NCBI GenBank assembly: GCA_003255065.1 | Contig: QAOA01003946.1 | Coordinates: forward strand, 1,149,272 to 1,213,271 | Direction of reading: 5' to 3' | Length of the DNA stretch: 64,000 nt | Source of the DNA: Cercis canadensis | Taxonomy: Eukaryota > Streptophyta > Magnoliopsida > Fabales > Fabaceae | Shown here: in pieces, positions 50,283 to 61,294 of the stretch | Position numbering within the stretch: the first letter of the stretch is position 1 | How the letters are laid out: each line of letters starts with the position of its first letter | Notes under the pieces: generated by a model | Seen by the model: the letters and a program-made list of their open reading frames with translations, nothing else | What the model was told of the DNA's origin: nothing | Databases searched by the model: none | Position numbers and translations under genes: made by a program

Positions 50283-50959
50283 AAGGCCAAGTCTATAATA
50301 TCCATGGCTGAAAATGGGTACCAGTACAAATGACACTAAATTGTCATTGGATCATCCACTTGGCCTAATCAATGGCTCTGATGGTTTGACTAGCTACTTG
50401 GTGATCAGGTCTTTCTAATAATAACATAATAGCTTAATATTTTTGTTGAATTATAGATTGACCCTATTTTTTTGGGTCATTTGATTGAGCTTGATGAACA
50501 TNTGACGGCAACCGGTGATGGTGATCGTGACGGCGATCGACGGCGTCGATGTTGGGTTTGTTTCTAGAGAGAGGCGCAGCCGAGAGAGAGGGGGAGAGGA
50601 GAGGAATGTGTCGGGGATTTGTGGGATATGGGTAAGGAATTTTAAAAAACTAAAGGGTATAATAGTCATTGTCAGAGGTTTCCTCTCCAATTTGGAGGAA
50701 CACAGAAATTGAGCAAAAAAGAACTCGAAGGGTTACAATTAAGGCCAAGTCTATAATACCCATGGCTAAAAATGGGTACCAATACAAATGACACTAAATT
50801 GTCATTGGATCATCCACTTGGCCTAATTAATGGCTCTGATGGTTTGACTAGCTACTTGGTGATCAGGTCTTTCTAATAATAACATAATAGCTTAATATTT
50901 TTGTTGAATTATAGATTGACCCCATTTTTTTGGGTCATTTGATTGAGCTTGATGAACAT
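50283..50959 (+). repeat. Direct 219-bp duplication around an N
   Basis: Copy A (50283-50501) and copy B (50741-50959) both run from AAGGCCAAGTCTATAATA to GAGCTTGATGAACAT and are exactly the same length, with few differences. Copy A stops at the N at 50502. The 238 bases between N and copy B (rich in CGGCGATCGACGG and GAGAGAGG motifs) are unlike both flanks. A misjoined contig end is likely. Confidence 0.8.
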
Positions 50960-53340
50960 GGACTGACCCTTAAAAAAAACATTGGACTAAAATTGAAAGA
51001 TGAACTGACCCATATTTAGACTGATTTTTTTTTACAAATTCAATCAGTCCAAAATGAATTGTATGTTTAGATTCATTTGTGGTTATTGCCTTTATATAAC
51101 ATCAGTCTGATTAAGTTGATAGTAAATCGCCTAACAAATACAGCTGGAGAGAACCCTTTTTTTTGGAGATAGTATTTTTGTTTTTACTGGTAAGTCAGCT
51201 GCATTTTAATGATGAAGCTTTCTTCCATAGTTTTACTAAAAGCTATCGGTCACACTGTCATGTTCGAACAAGTTGAATATGGAAGTGAAACTTAGACGAT
51301 TAACAATTAGAATGAGCTACACCATCTCATTTTCTCATAGAAATGGGAATTTTTTTGTTTCACCGCATTGGAAAACTTTTTCAACTAAGAAAGAGACTAG
51401 AATTTAAATTTTTTCCACAAACTTACATGGTGGTTCAGAATTCTAATTAAAATATCTTATGCCTTTTCTTGATCCAATTCATTTGTCTAATATTAATCAT
51501 ACTACTGTGATATAATATGAAGCTAGCTTGTATGCAGGCAAGTAACATTTTCCTTTCACAAAAAAATATATATATATAATCCATAACTATATGTTGTTAG
51601 TGAGGATCGGATTTGAAGCAGTGACTTCATTCTTAACTTTAAGACCAGTTTTCTTACCCTTACTTCCCATTTGATTCCTTCAACTAATACTAAAAGGGCA
51701 CCCACTTTCTATCTCTGAAAAAAATAAATAAAACTATATGTTCTAGCCCCAATGAGTCTTTAACTCAATTAACTTAGATGGTCTAATAATATATATTCTT
51801 CACATAAAAAAACAGAACAAAACAAATAGATATTCAAATACTTATACATGTTGTTTTTCTTTTAACGTTTTCTGTTAAAGATATTCAAATAGAGTGAAGG
51901 TACATTATCATTCTTCTCTTTTATTTATTTTGTTTATGACATTTCACTGCTTCCAAAAGATAAACTGAATCATGAACAATGTTATAATAATAATAATTTT
52001 AATTTTAATTAGCTGTATTTTTGCTGAAATATTAAACTAATTGCTTCTACATGTGTTTCTACTTTCTACTTTCTAAAAGTACAATATAATAATCATATGA
52101 TTTCTGACACAATTACTTATAACACAAACTTTAGATATCGAAGTTCATATAATCAAATCCAACTTAACATTTGGAGATACTTTTGTATTGGACCTTGAAC
52201 TCAGCTTCAGCATCAGTGTAGTGAAGGCAGTTTGACCTTCACAACCAGGTCTTAGAGATGACCCTTCCAAGCTTGGCCTTTGACATCATTTTGTGAAATA
52301 TTGAGAGTCCATATTGGCTATATTGATGACAAGACAAATAGACCACAACTCTGGATTGCCTAATTTCATATCTGACTCCAAAAAAAGAAGTACCCAACTG
52401 CACCATTTACAGAGATAAATAAACAATGTCAGAATCCTATCCTACAATATCTGTAGTATTAAAAGCTGTTATATGGATGGGTGACTACATTAACCTACCT
52501 CTTCCAGATTGCTTCTCACCACTTTTAAAGGCCAAAGGGTGCAAATAATAGCAGTTTCCAGACTAGTTCACACACAAATAGATGCATCAATACCAGTAAT
52601 CTTGATCGTTCCTCTTTCTCGAACTATATTTCCAGAGAACTAAAATTACAATCATAACATGGAACTTCTGATTCATGGTTCTAACTTGCAGCAAGAAGCA
52701 CAACATCAGAGCCATAGAAAGCTACTTTAGACACTTTAACAAGCAATTTCGAAGCATCATATATTCCAAATATCATTCAAGCATTTCAACAAACACTTGG
52801 TGGGCACTCAACAAAACACACATTTTATAAGCTAAACTAAGTATAACATACCTCTAAAATGGCCAACTTTCAATCAATAGAACTTAAACAATAGAAAAAG
52901 GTGAGAGAATTATCTTCCAAGTGCAAGAATTTAAAGACCCGTTTCTCAACCCAGTTCACTCGGTGTGTGCAAGCATGACAATGGGTGTTCAATTTGAACA
53001 AAAGATGTAGAGTGTGCTACTATAGAGGGGTCGGAATGGATAGTGCAGATGAAGAGATGGTGAAACTGAGTGATTAAAGCAGAAAACTAAATGTCTTTAG
53101 GTGAATGTGTGTATGGGTTTAGGGTAAGAAAATGAAGAAGATGAAGAAGGGGTGTCGGAATGCTGGAGGAGAGGAGAAAACAAGTGTATTTGGTTAGTGG
53201 AGAACAAAAGTGAATACTTAAATTTTATGGGGCCAAAATATAATTAATTATTTCAGCAACATATATATATGTGGCTTAATCTCAGTCATTAAAAGGCCTT
53301 TACACTGATACCCATTTTCAGCCATGGGTATTGCAGACTC
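50285..53340. mobile_element. Candidate non-autonomous DNA transposon with ~40-bp inverted ends
   Basis: The left end (about 50287-50328, with a second copy at 50745-50786) contains CCATGGCTGAAAATGGGTA. The right end (about 53299-53338) contains the reverse complement, TACCCATTTTCAGCCATGG. The inverted match is roughly 35 of 40 bases. The interior is AT-rich and has no transposase-like ORF. I could not define a target-site duplication, so superfamily and exact ends are open. The right end lies about 60 bases upstream of the ATG of the PTRHD1-like gene. Confidence 0.5.
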
Positions 53341-53400
53341 AGCCGAAAACTTGGGAAAAAAAGTGGAGAATTATTCTCGAGTAAAATGTAGTAGCATATA

Positions 53401-55509
53401 ATGGCCTATACGGTTTCAACGTTTCGTTCCCTTGTGAGCCCCTCCTCCGGTTCGTACCTTGCTCCCTCAAGCAGCAGAATTAGGGCTAGACAATTACCCG
53501 CAGCTTCTGTGTGGAATCGGGCGAGTGGACTCATGTCAAACTCAATGAGTCAACCCGCTGCCGCTTCCGTCGCCGACACTAATAGTATTTCCTCTCAAAA
53601 TGATACGCCGCCGCCGGAAAACGCCGATGTTCTCGTTCAGTATGTAGTGCTCCGGCGAGACCTGATCGACACTTGGCCGTTAGGTAGCGTGGTTACACAA
53701 GGCTGCCATGCTTCAGTATCCGCCATTTGGTCTAACAAAGACGATCCTCACACCGTAGATTATTGCAGCCCTGAAAGCATTGATTCTATGCACAAGGTAA
53801 GGAACGAGTGAAAATGTGCTAACAAAAATTTGGCTGTTCTCTGATCGTAAATCATAGTATTTGTCTTCAATGTCAAAGTCTTTTGTTTTGTTTTGTTTTT
53901 TGTTTTAGGTTTAATTTCATATATGGTTAAATTAGGGAAGGGTGAGTGAGAAAAATATTGGAAGAGAATTGAAAATAATGAAGCATCGTTAGGGAAGTTA
54001 TACAGATTAGGCTTTGTTGTGGTTGGTTAATGAATTTGGACAATGGGCGTAGCAAACCATAGAGTTTGTAACTGTTGTCTTGTCTGCTGTTTGCCTCTGC
54101 CAGAAAATACATGTTTGTCACTGGCTTTGGGATGCATCTTTTGCCCACTTCGGGATATCAACCTAATTTTCTTTACCTTATAGTAAGCTGTATGGTTGAT
54201 GTTAGCATGGACATAATCTCGACATCAATGCAATTTTAGTTATTAAAACTTTAAAAACGATGATTACTTGAAGTTTAATTAATGGGAACCAACACATAAG
54301 CAGGTGACTGGTGATACTAAGGCTTAGTTCAGTTCAGGAGATTTTTCTTGAACATTTTGAGATTTCCTATAATACTACAACTAATGTGCTCAAAGTTTTT
54401 AAGACACTGAGATAATGGTTGTCTCCGCTTTCGTTTTGGTCCTATTCTATTTTACAGTGCCAAGATTTTGGGAGGAAGAATCTGTATGCCTCAATCTGTG
54501 CCAAGAGGGAAGTATTGATCATTGTTTTATACGTTTGAAGTCCCTGACAGTTTGTTCATTTGGCCAAGCACGATACGTCTTTGCACACATGGTGTAAACT
54601 AGAACTGTTTGTTGCTGGTTTGATTTATCAATAACTGCACTCTCATGGTACATGAAAACTTTTACTTTGTCAGGAAAGGGGTTTAGAGGAGGATATGTTC
54701 ATATAAATTATGTGAAATTGCGTGCTTTTTTATTTTTTTATTTTTTTATTCTCTCTGTCTAAGTAGCCATTTTAAGTTTGATAATTTCTGAAGAAATCTT
54801 CTGAATTATTTACAAAATGTGATGTAGGATATGTATGGCATTGTTCTGTATGATGGATGGAAATTTGTTTACATCGCAGTTGAATTTAGGTGTCTCTGCT
54901 TCATGTATTCAAAGTACTGCTTCTAGAACACGTAGTTTCTTAGCATCTCCATTGTATTTGTAGTTAAAGGGGTATATTCAAAATTGTGATGCACACTCAA
55001 CTGTGAGACAATATCAGTGTGGCTCTGCTAGAATTATGATGTCATTCTTCCCATTTTGTTAGGATATATGAACGTGTCATGTACTAAACATGGATTTTAT
55101 TAACAAGTGATGGTAAATACTATATTGAAATGAAAACCTGGAAAATGAAGGCAATTGTGCTGAAGCGTGATAACCACAAACCTTCATCAACGTTTGCATG
55201 TTTTATCCATTACTTTTTTAGTGTACAATTTGACATGATGTTTACTTCTTCTGGCTATCTGGTCTACCTTGCAACTTAACATCTGGTTTATGATTACTCA
55301 CCAAATCTCATGAACTTTAAGTATAGGTTACGCTCGAAGTGAAGGGAGAACCCCAGATCTTAAACTTGTCCGAGAAGCTGAAATCTGGTGGCATCATTCA
55401 CAAACTCTGGATTGAACAACCTGAAAATATACCAACGTGTCTTGCCACAAAACCTTACCCCAAATCAATAGTATCTTCATATTTTAAGAAGTTGAAACTC
55501 TGTAAGTGA
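53401..55509 (+). CDS. PTRHD1-like protein (Pth2/bacterial-type II peptidyl-tRNA hydrolase fold)
   Basis: CDS join(53401..53796, 55327..55509), 192 residues. Intron 53797-55326 is GTAAGG..TATAG, phase 0. The first ~55 residues are Ser/Ala/Arg-rich with almost no acidic residues, which suggests a plastid or mitochondrial transit peptide. The rest is the Pth2-like domain: VLVQYVVLRRDL, then VVTQGCHASVSAIW, HTVDY, the helix KLKSGGIIHKLWIEQPENIPTCLATKPYP and a final KKLKLCK. This order matches animal PTRHD1 end to end. True Pth2 enzymes recycle stalled peptidyl-tRNA, but PTRHD1-type proteins lack some of the usual lysine/glycine motif before Q-x-x-H-A, so catalysis is uncertain. A perfect splice donor (GTAAGT) overlaps the last codons at 55502. 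Confidence 0.85.
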
Positions 55510-56130
55510 TCTCTTATTTGATATTATTTTATTCTGTGTCATTATTTGTTATAAAATGCCTTGAACTATAACGGGAAATGGAGCAACTGATTAGTAAATT
55601 GGATTAATAATCTAGAGATGATAGTTTTTCTTGACTTACGGCGATAATGATGACCTTCATTCCTGTAGTTTAAATTGAAGATGAACTCAATATTTGGACT
55701 AGCCTCCCATATAAACTTGTAGTTTGGAAGATTTAACGCGAAGTTGTTCATGTCGTTATTCTCTTTTGGCTCATAAGGTTTTTTTTTCTTTTATGCACAA
55801 TACCCATGTGTGGAAAGCTGAAGTTCGTTTTGCTTCCTTATTAGCTTTTGGAATCTCATTTGGGCATTAAGTGCTGCTTTTACGAGCATTGGTGTGTCCA
55901 TTTGGTAAATTTAATTCTGGAAAGAATTCGCTGTTCAGTTTTCCTGTTGGTGTGCATTTTCTTCTCCTCCAACTGGTTGATATCATATTATTATGGTGTG
56001 GGCAAAACAAAATTATTGAAAGAGTAACGAAGAAAACTTGTATCTATTACCAAATAGTAGTATACATAGGAAGGAAGAAAGAAAAAAGAGTTGTCCTTGT
56101 ATAGATCTTGCATGGTGGGTATGGGTCTGA
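55510..56130. other. 3' regions between two convergent genes
   Basis: 3' UTR of the + strand PTRHD1-like gene followed by the 3' UTR of the - strand 66-residue gene. Nothing else is supported. Confidence 0.5.
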
Positions 56131-56331
56131 TCACTGGACCACCAAGCGCCTGGTACACATGGTGCAGAAATACCTGTGTTTGGTCTTGTAGTACAAGGGT
56201 AGGAAACAGAACCTCCACTGGCTCTCTACGTCCATAGCCTGCACCGACCCTCCACAGTATGGGCATGCCCCTGCTGCTGGCTGCCTTGAAAGAACCCTTT
56301 CATCCTTGTCGCACACAAACACCAAACACAT
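56131..56331 (-). CDS. Small conserved CxxC...CxxC protein, 66 residues
   Basis: A single-exon frame starting at the ATG at 56331 and ending at the TGA at 56133-56131. The sequence begins MCLVFVCDKDERVLSRQ, has a first pair C-P-Y-C followed by GG, a middle VESQWRFCFLPLYYKTK, and a second pair C-T-M-C near the end (RRLVVQ). Two CxxC knuckles separated by about 30 residues suggest a small zinc ribbon. I recall near-identical short proteins, annotated only as uncharacterised, in many plant genomes. A TATAAATA box upstream on the same strand (about 56498-56508) supports a real gene. Its role is unknown. Confidence 0.75.
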   Translation of the reverse strand: MCLVFVCDKDERVLSRQPAAGACPYCGGSVQAMDVESQWRFCFLPLYYKTKHRYFCTMCTRRLVVQ

Positions 56332-56497
56332 GTTCTTGCTCTCTCTCTTTTCTCTATGGGGTGTTCTGGTTTCCTTTCCTTTCAGAGATGACTTGCTTCG
56401 CTTTGGGTTATTCCTAGTATGTGGGAAATTGTGTTATGAAGGAAGCAATCTTTTGACAAAAGTAAGGGCCTTTGTTGGATCTTTGTATGAGACAGTT

Positions 56498-56508
56498 ATT
56501 TATAGGAA
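56498..56508 (-). promoter_or_regulatory. TATA box of the small CxxC gene
   Basis: On the minus strand CCTATAAATA is about 170 bases upstream of the ATG at 56331. This fits a leader of roughly 140 bases. Confidence 0.5.
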
Positions 56509-56509
56509 A

Positions 56510-57633
56510 GAAGAGGTTGAGAGCGGAGGAACGAAATAGCCAAGAAAGAATATAGGCCAAGGTCTGGAAGAGTATAGCTGTATCTGGAAGAGGAAGAGGA
56601 AGAGGAAGAGGGGCAAAGAGACTAGTCAATTAGTCATACGCATATACGAAGCGCGTATCCAGAAAATTCTAAGTTTCTCACCCCACATCACCTAAACCAA
56701 AAATTTCCTGTGCTTAATGCTTTTGATAACTTTACCGCGTCATACACGATTGACGCGCTGACGGTCGAGTTTCCACTTCCAGGAAAAAGAAAACGATGAA
56801 AATGAGAAAGGAATAAGAGATACGCATAACTAAAAGAGAAAAAAAATCTAATAAAATTGGAATCTTTAATTTTTCAGAAAATTATTATGAGATTCTAAAA
56901 TATAAAATAAAAGATAAAAATGTAAAAATTTATGATTATTTTGTTTGTATATATAATTAATTATATAATATCAAAAATAATTTAATATTTTACACAATAT
57001 AACACTTAATTAGAAAGCGAATCCATTTAGCACTTTCTTAATTTTTTTCTTTGAAGTTCTAAAATGTAACGTCCATTTTAAGCTATCAACGGCTTGCTTA
57101 GTACTTGCCAAGAATAAAATTGAAAACAGGGAATGAATCCTACGCATCAATTCTCTCTTATCTTCTCTCCTTTTCTTTTCTTATCCAGAATAGATCTTCT
57201 CCTCTATTTCTTTTTTGTTTTTTAAGGGCTTAGTCTTACGCTCTCTTTTAGCCTTTTAGGTAGAATAGAGATTTTTTCCATCTTACCTGCAAGAGTAAAG
57301 AATGCGGCTTCCTTGCTCAAAATATGAAATTGAAGTATGCTGTCACTTCTCTATCTATTTTCTTGCTACTCTCTTTCTTTTTGGATATGAAAGGTGTAAA
57401 AGCAACAGTTAGATGCCAAGGATTTGTTCTTTTTTCTTCTTTAAACAGGAAAACAAATTTCTCATTTATATGTTTTCCTAAAACACAGCCGTAATGTTTG
57501 GCGTGCACAATTTAAAAATAAAAACTGCGTACCAAAACAAAACCCAGAGAGGTAATTACATAGAACAGAAATAATGATGTCCAGTCCACCCTGGCCACTA
57601 CACTAGAGTAATTGTTGTTGTTAATCTATGTGT
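56510..57633. other. Intergenic region between the CxxC gene promoter and the AFR-like gene 3' end
   Basis: AT-rich sequence with no supported gene. The right-hand 100 bases or so are the AFR-like 3' UTR. Confidence 0.5.
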
Positions 57634-58767
57634 TCAAGCATATAGCACCTGGCAATTAGAAGGTGATAGGTCCCTAAAAGCCTTTGGTGCCTCCACCACC
57701 TCCCACATCACCTTCACAACTTGTTTCCCTTTGTCTTCTTCAAACATTAGCCTCCCAATTGCCACATTCAATCCACACGACACCACGTATATTCTCCCTT
57801 CCACTCCATTCACAGCGAAGGGCCTTTGCATTTTCTCCCTTGGGAATCTGTCCCCACCCACGTAACTCCACGTATCCTCCTCCTCATCGTACACCTTCAC
57901 CGGACAGTCCCCGTACTCTGATAGCACCAACACTCTGTCCCCCACCACCGCGCTCAACCCCGTCCATCCTTCCCTCATCCCCTGCTTCATCTCTTGCCAC
58001 CTGTCCCTCTCTGCATCGTACACCGCACCCCTCGGCGAAAATATGAACGGCCACGTCCACCCTTCCGTCACGTACATCTTGTTCCCCACCACGGCTGAGT
58101 CGTAGCGGGCCAGGCCGGTGTCCATCCTAGCAGCGCCAGTCCATGTGTCCTTTTCTGGATCGTAGACTTCAACTGCTCTGACTGAGTCACTGGCGATGGT
58201 CCCACTTCCTCCAACGGCTACGATTTTCCCGTTCACATTCCCTACCGCGAAAAATGATCGCGCGGTTGGCATTGACGACGCTACCGACCATTGATTTGTT
58301 GATGTACGGTACATGATCGTAGTCTGCATGGAAGTCTCTGTGTCGGACCGCATACCACCCATGACGAAGAGCTTCCCCTGACGTGGCAGCGAGGCGCATG
58401 CAAAAGCGGGTGGACAAACTGCCTTGGGAGATGGCATGGCGGGTAGTACAAACCAACGGCCTGATCGAGGGTCCAGCGCTTGCCATTGAATCCTTGCCGT
58501 TGATTTGTGAAAGGCAAACACGAAGAGATAGGGCAAAGAGAGTGAAAGGGATTTCCTTGAGATGAGGAAGGTGGGGTCTGTAATGACTCTGTTCCATGAA
58601 GAAGAAACAGAGCGTACCAGAGCCTGATATGGGTATGGAAGATGAAGAAGACACAGCTCCGCGATTTCATTCGGTAACCCAGGAATCAACGGCTCACAAC
58701 CATTCTTGTTGCTTTCTTTCTCAGATTCACTATGTTCATCAGGTAATACAGGCTTGGGAATTGCCAT
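57634..58767 (-). CDS. AFR: F-box/kelch-repeat protein, ATTENUATED FAR-RED RESPONSE (AFR)-like
   Basis: Intronless, 377 residues from the ATG at 58767; Arabidopsis AFR is about 370. AFR is the substrate-recognition subunit of an SCF ubiquitin ligase acting in phytochrome A far-red signalling. The F-box is at about 27-70 (LIPGLPNEIAELCLLHLPYP.., ending near SSSWNRVITDP). A kelch propeller follows, with repeated blade motifs such as GKLFVMGGM, GKIVAVGGSG with VEVYDPEKDTW, and NKMYVTEGW with VYDAERDRW. The frame stays open 12 codons upstream of this ATG but lacks another ATG. Family membership is clear; AFR orthology rests on length, single-exon structure and neighbouring genes. Confidence 0.9.
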   Translation of the reverse strand: MAIPKPVLPDEHSESEKESNKNGCEPLIPGLPNEIAELCLLHLPYPYQALVRSVSSSWNRVITDPTFLISRKSLSLSLPYLFVFAFHKSTARIQWQALDPRSGRWFVLPAMPSPKAVCPPAFACASLPRQGKLFVMGGMRSDTETSMQTTIMYRTSTNQWSVASSMPTARSFFAVGNVNGKIVAVGGSGTIASDSVRAVEVYDPEKDTWTGAARMDTGLARYDSAVVGNKMYVTEGWTWPFIFSPRGAVYDAERDRWQEMKQGMREGWTGLSAVVGDRVLVLSEYGDCPVKVYDEEEDTWSYVGGDRFPREKMQRPFAVNGVEGRIYVVSCGLNVAIGRLMFEEDKGKQVVKVMWEVVEAPKAFRDLSPSNCQVLYA

Positions 58768-58904
58768 TCTCAGGACAGTGGGTGTATAACTAGCGCACAC
58801 CAATTGACTGAGAAAATGCTAATTCTGCAAAATGGGTATAAAATGACTGAGAAAATGAGAAAACTTGGTGGGTAATCTAGTTTTATTGCTACAACGACAC
58901 CAAC

Positions 58905-58916
58905 ATATATAGGAAC
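58905..58916 (-). promoter_or_regulatory. Probable TATA box of the AFR-like gene
   Basis: On the minus strand CCTATATATG is about 140 bases upstream of the start codon at 58767. Confidence 0.5.
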
Positions 58917-58919
58917 AGA

Positions 58920-61055
58920 ACAGAGAAAGAACCCCTTCAGTGTCACCACCAATTCCCAAACTATTAAAAGTGAAGGGGGTCTATTGGCATGTGGTAAAAA
59001 GTGCAGTGAGTAGTTTAATATTTCGTCGGTGGAGTTTAGTGAGCTAAGTTTCTAGAAAAAGGCCGGGATATAAGGGAGGTTCAGTGAAGAGAGCAGAGAA
59101 GTGAAGGCATCAAATTCCGGCAAATCCGTGTGAACAAGGACTTGTAAATGATTAAACAAACAATGAAAGGTGATAAAAGTTACAGAGGAAGAGAGAACAA
59201 GTGACGTAATCGAAGCTAAGCGACGAGCAGAAACCGCCGACCACCGCAGCTTAAAGGGCAGTTCTTGATGTATGAAATTACGATAATATATAGATATAAA
59301 ATGAATGAATGACTGAGAGAGTTGGGTTGGAATAGGAGAGAGGGGTCGCTATAGATTCTTGAAGTAGATGGATCCAATCAGAATATCAGTGTGTACACAA
59401 ACAGGGTGGAGAGTATAAGAGAGAATGGATATTGTGGTGATCGCCAACACAAAAGTACCAATCATTGTGTAGAGGTGAACCGCTCAAATGGACTTTTTGA
59501 TCCCATTGGGATTTAATTAGGGGAAGTGGGTCTGCTTTTGGTGATTTGTTTATGACCACATTTGCTGTGATGGTCCAAAGACATGTAGACCATAATTTTC
59601 TCTGGGTAAAACCGACATCCCTCAAGATATGTGTCTCTCAAGATCTCCCTATTTAATATGGCATGGGTTGTTTCTGACATTAAAGATGGATGGTGAATCC
59701 TTAAAATCAATTCATGGCTGAACAATGGGCTATTTAGATTAGTTAGCAGCCATAAATCAATCAAATACCCACATGACAATGAAAACAAAAGTGGAAAATT
59801 AATGTTCAATTCTAATGTTTATTTATTACATAAGCAACCAGGGCCCACACATTTGTGTAACATTTAAGATAACAGCTATTCTACCTTCCATAGCTTAATT
59901 ACATTTCATTGTCATATTAAACTTTTGATTAGACCAATTCCTACCCCAACTATACATTCTTCAACATATAGATGCTGTTAAAAAAAACACTTCGAATTGT
60001 AATATATAAAAATAAATTACTTTTAGAGTTAATAGGTATAATGTTATTGGTTTAGATCTTATTATTCTGATTGTAAGTAATGAACATTGCAATGGAATCT
60101 TTGACATTTTTATCTCTTATCAGTGAAAAAGCATTGGATGAAGACAAAAACTCTTTACAACGAAGTCATCAATAAGTGAATGATTATCTCTAACATATGA
60201 ATAGGCAAACACTTTCTGGGTTCTTTATGGGCTGCGGCCGTCATTGGTGAAAGATACATTTAGCTGCGCTGCATATTGCAGTGTTTTCTCCTTCAAGGAA
60301 AGTCTTTTACTCAATCTGAACTGATTTTACTTTTCACATAAGTTACACGACAAGGTAAGAATTCAAAGAAGAAGAAAAAGGATGTGATAGTGTGAAACAA
60401 AATAAGCCAATTGACATGTGATTAACGTCAGCAAGAATTGTGTAACATATGTTGTAAATGTAATTTGTAAAAGAGAAAGAAAGGTGGGAAGCTTCATTTT
60501 GCTTTGTCATTTAATCCCGTGGGCTAATACCATGACTTTTTAGAGTTTTTACCGATGGTTCATGAATAATTACATATTAGATATTCTAAGTCACTACGCT
60601 TACTTGTGATCTAGTTGTAGAACTAAAAAGTTTTACGTTAGCTTCATTCCTTATGTATTTAAGATTTCAGTTTTTTTTTTTTTTTTTTTAACGAAACTAT
60701 TAACTTGAGAGATTTTAGATATTTTAATTAAGAGATGTTAGATTTAAATATCGCTATACCCAAAAAAAAAATCGTTAAAAATGAGTTGAATTAAGTTTCT
60801 GAGTAAATAATTAAAAGAATTTAGATGTTAAAGAAAAAGACAATTTAGTTCTAAATAGGGGGATTTATAATTTGGTGCTTTTCATATTGTATGAAATAAC
60901 TAAAATATCTCTTGATACTATGTAATTATTTTATTAACATGTAATAAATTTTCATCATGATCGGATGAATCAATGAGTGGCTATTACATAATGTTTAGTT
61001 TTTTTTTTTTTGGTTTGATAAGCCCACTGGGCCAATCAAGAAGGGGCCACCGCAG
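58920..61055. other. Divergent promoter region between AFR-like and PPR genes
   Basis: No gene is supported. Short minus-strand ORFs at 59386-59809 overlap each other and show no family features. A poly-T run at about 60670-60690 and AT-rich DNA fill the right part. Confidence 0.5.
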
Positions 61056-61091
61056 GCTAGTCTATTTATAAGGCCCAAAGATCATGGCCCA
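61028..61091 (+). promoter_or_regulatory. Site II cluster and TATA-like box of the PPR gene
   Basis: TGGGCC at 61028-61033, GGCCCA at 61072-61077 and GGCCCA at 61086-61091 surround a TATTTATA box near 61063-61070. TGGGCC/T (site II) elements are bound by TCP factors and are common in promoters of genes for organelle proteins. Confidence 0.55.
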
Positions 61092-61207
61092 GTGTCATAT
61101 GTACCACAGGCTTGCCCGCCACTGAAACTCGTTTGTCATTCTATTATGTTATATTCTATCCATTGGGAGGGCGAGCAAAGCATTCACAGTTCCATCTTCC
61201 ATGGCCG

Positions 61208-61294
61208 ATGGGTAGCTCGTCCTCTGTAACCATAGAAAATGCGTCACATTCACATCTTATCTCTCTCTCATTCCCTGCACTCAAAGCCAGTTAA
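61208..61294 (+). other. Upstream ORF overlapping the PPR start codon
   Basis: An ATG at 61208 opens a 28-codon frame that ends at 61294, beyond the main ATG at 61239 and in a different frame. Two more upstream ATGs lie at 61146 (in frame, but stopped by TAA before 61239) and 61201 (five codons). They could damp translation if the leader begins near the TATA-like box. Confidence 0.5.

Noticed and set aside
58187..58670. Two ORFs of 155 and 129 codons on the same strand as the AFR-like gene
   Set aside because: They are alternative frames within the AFR-like coding sequence.
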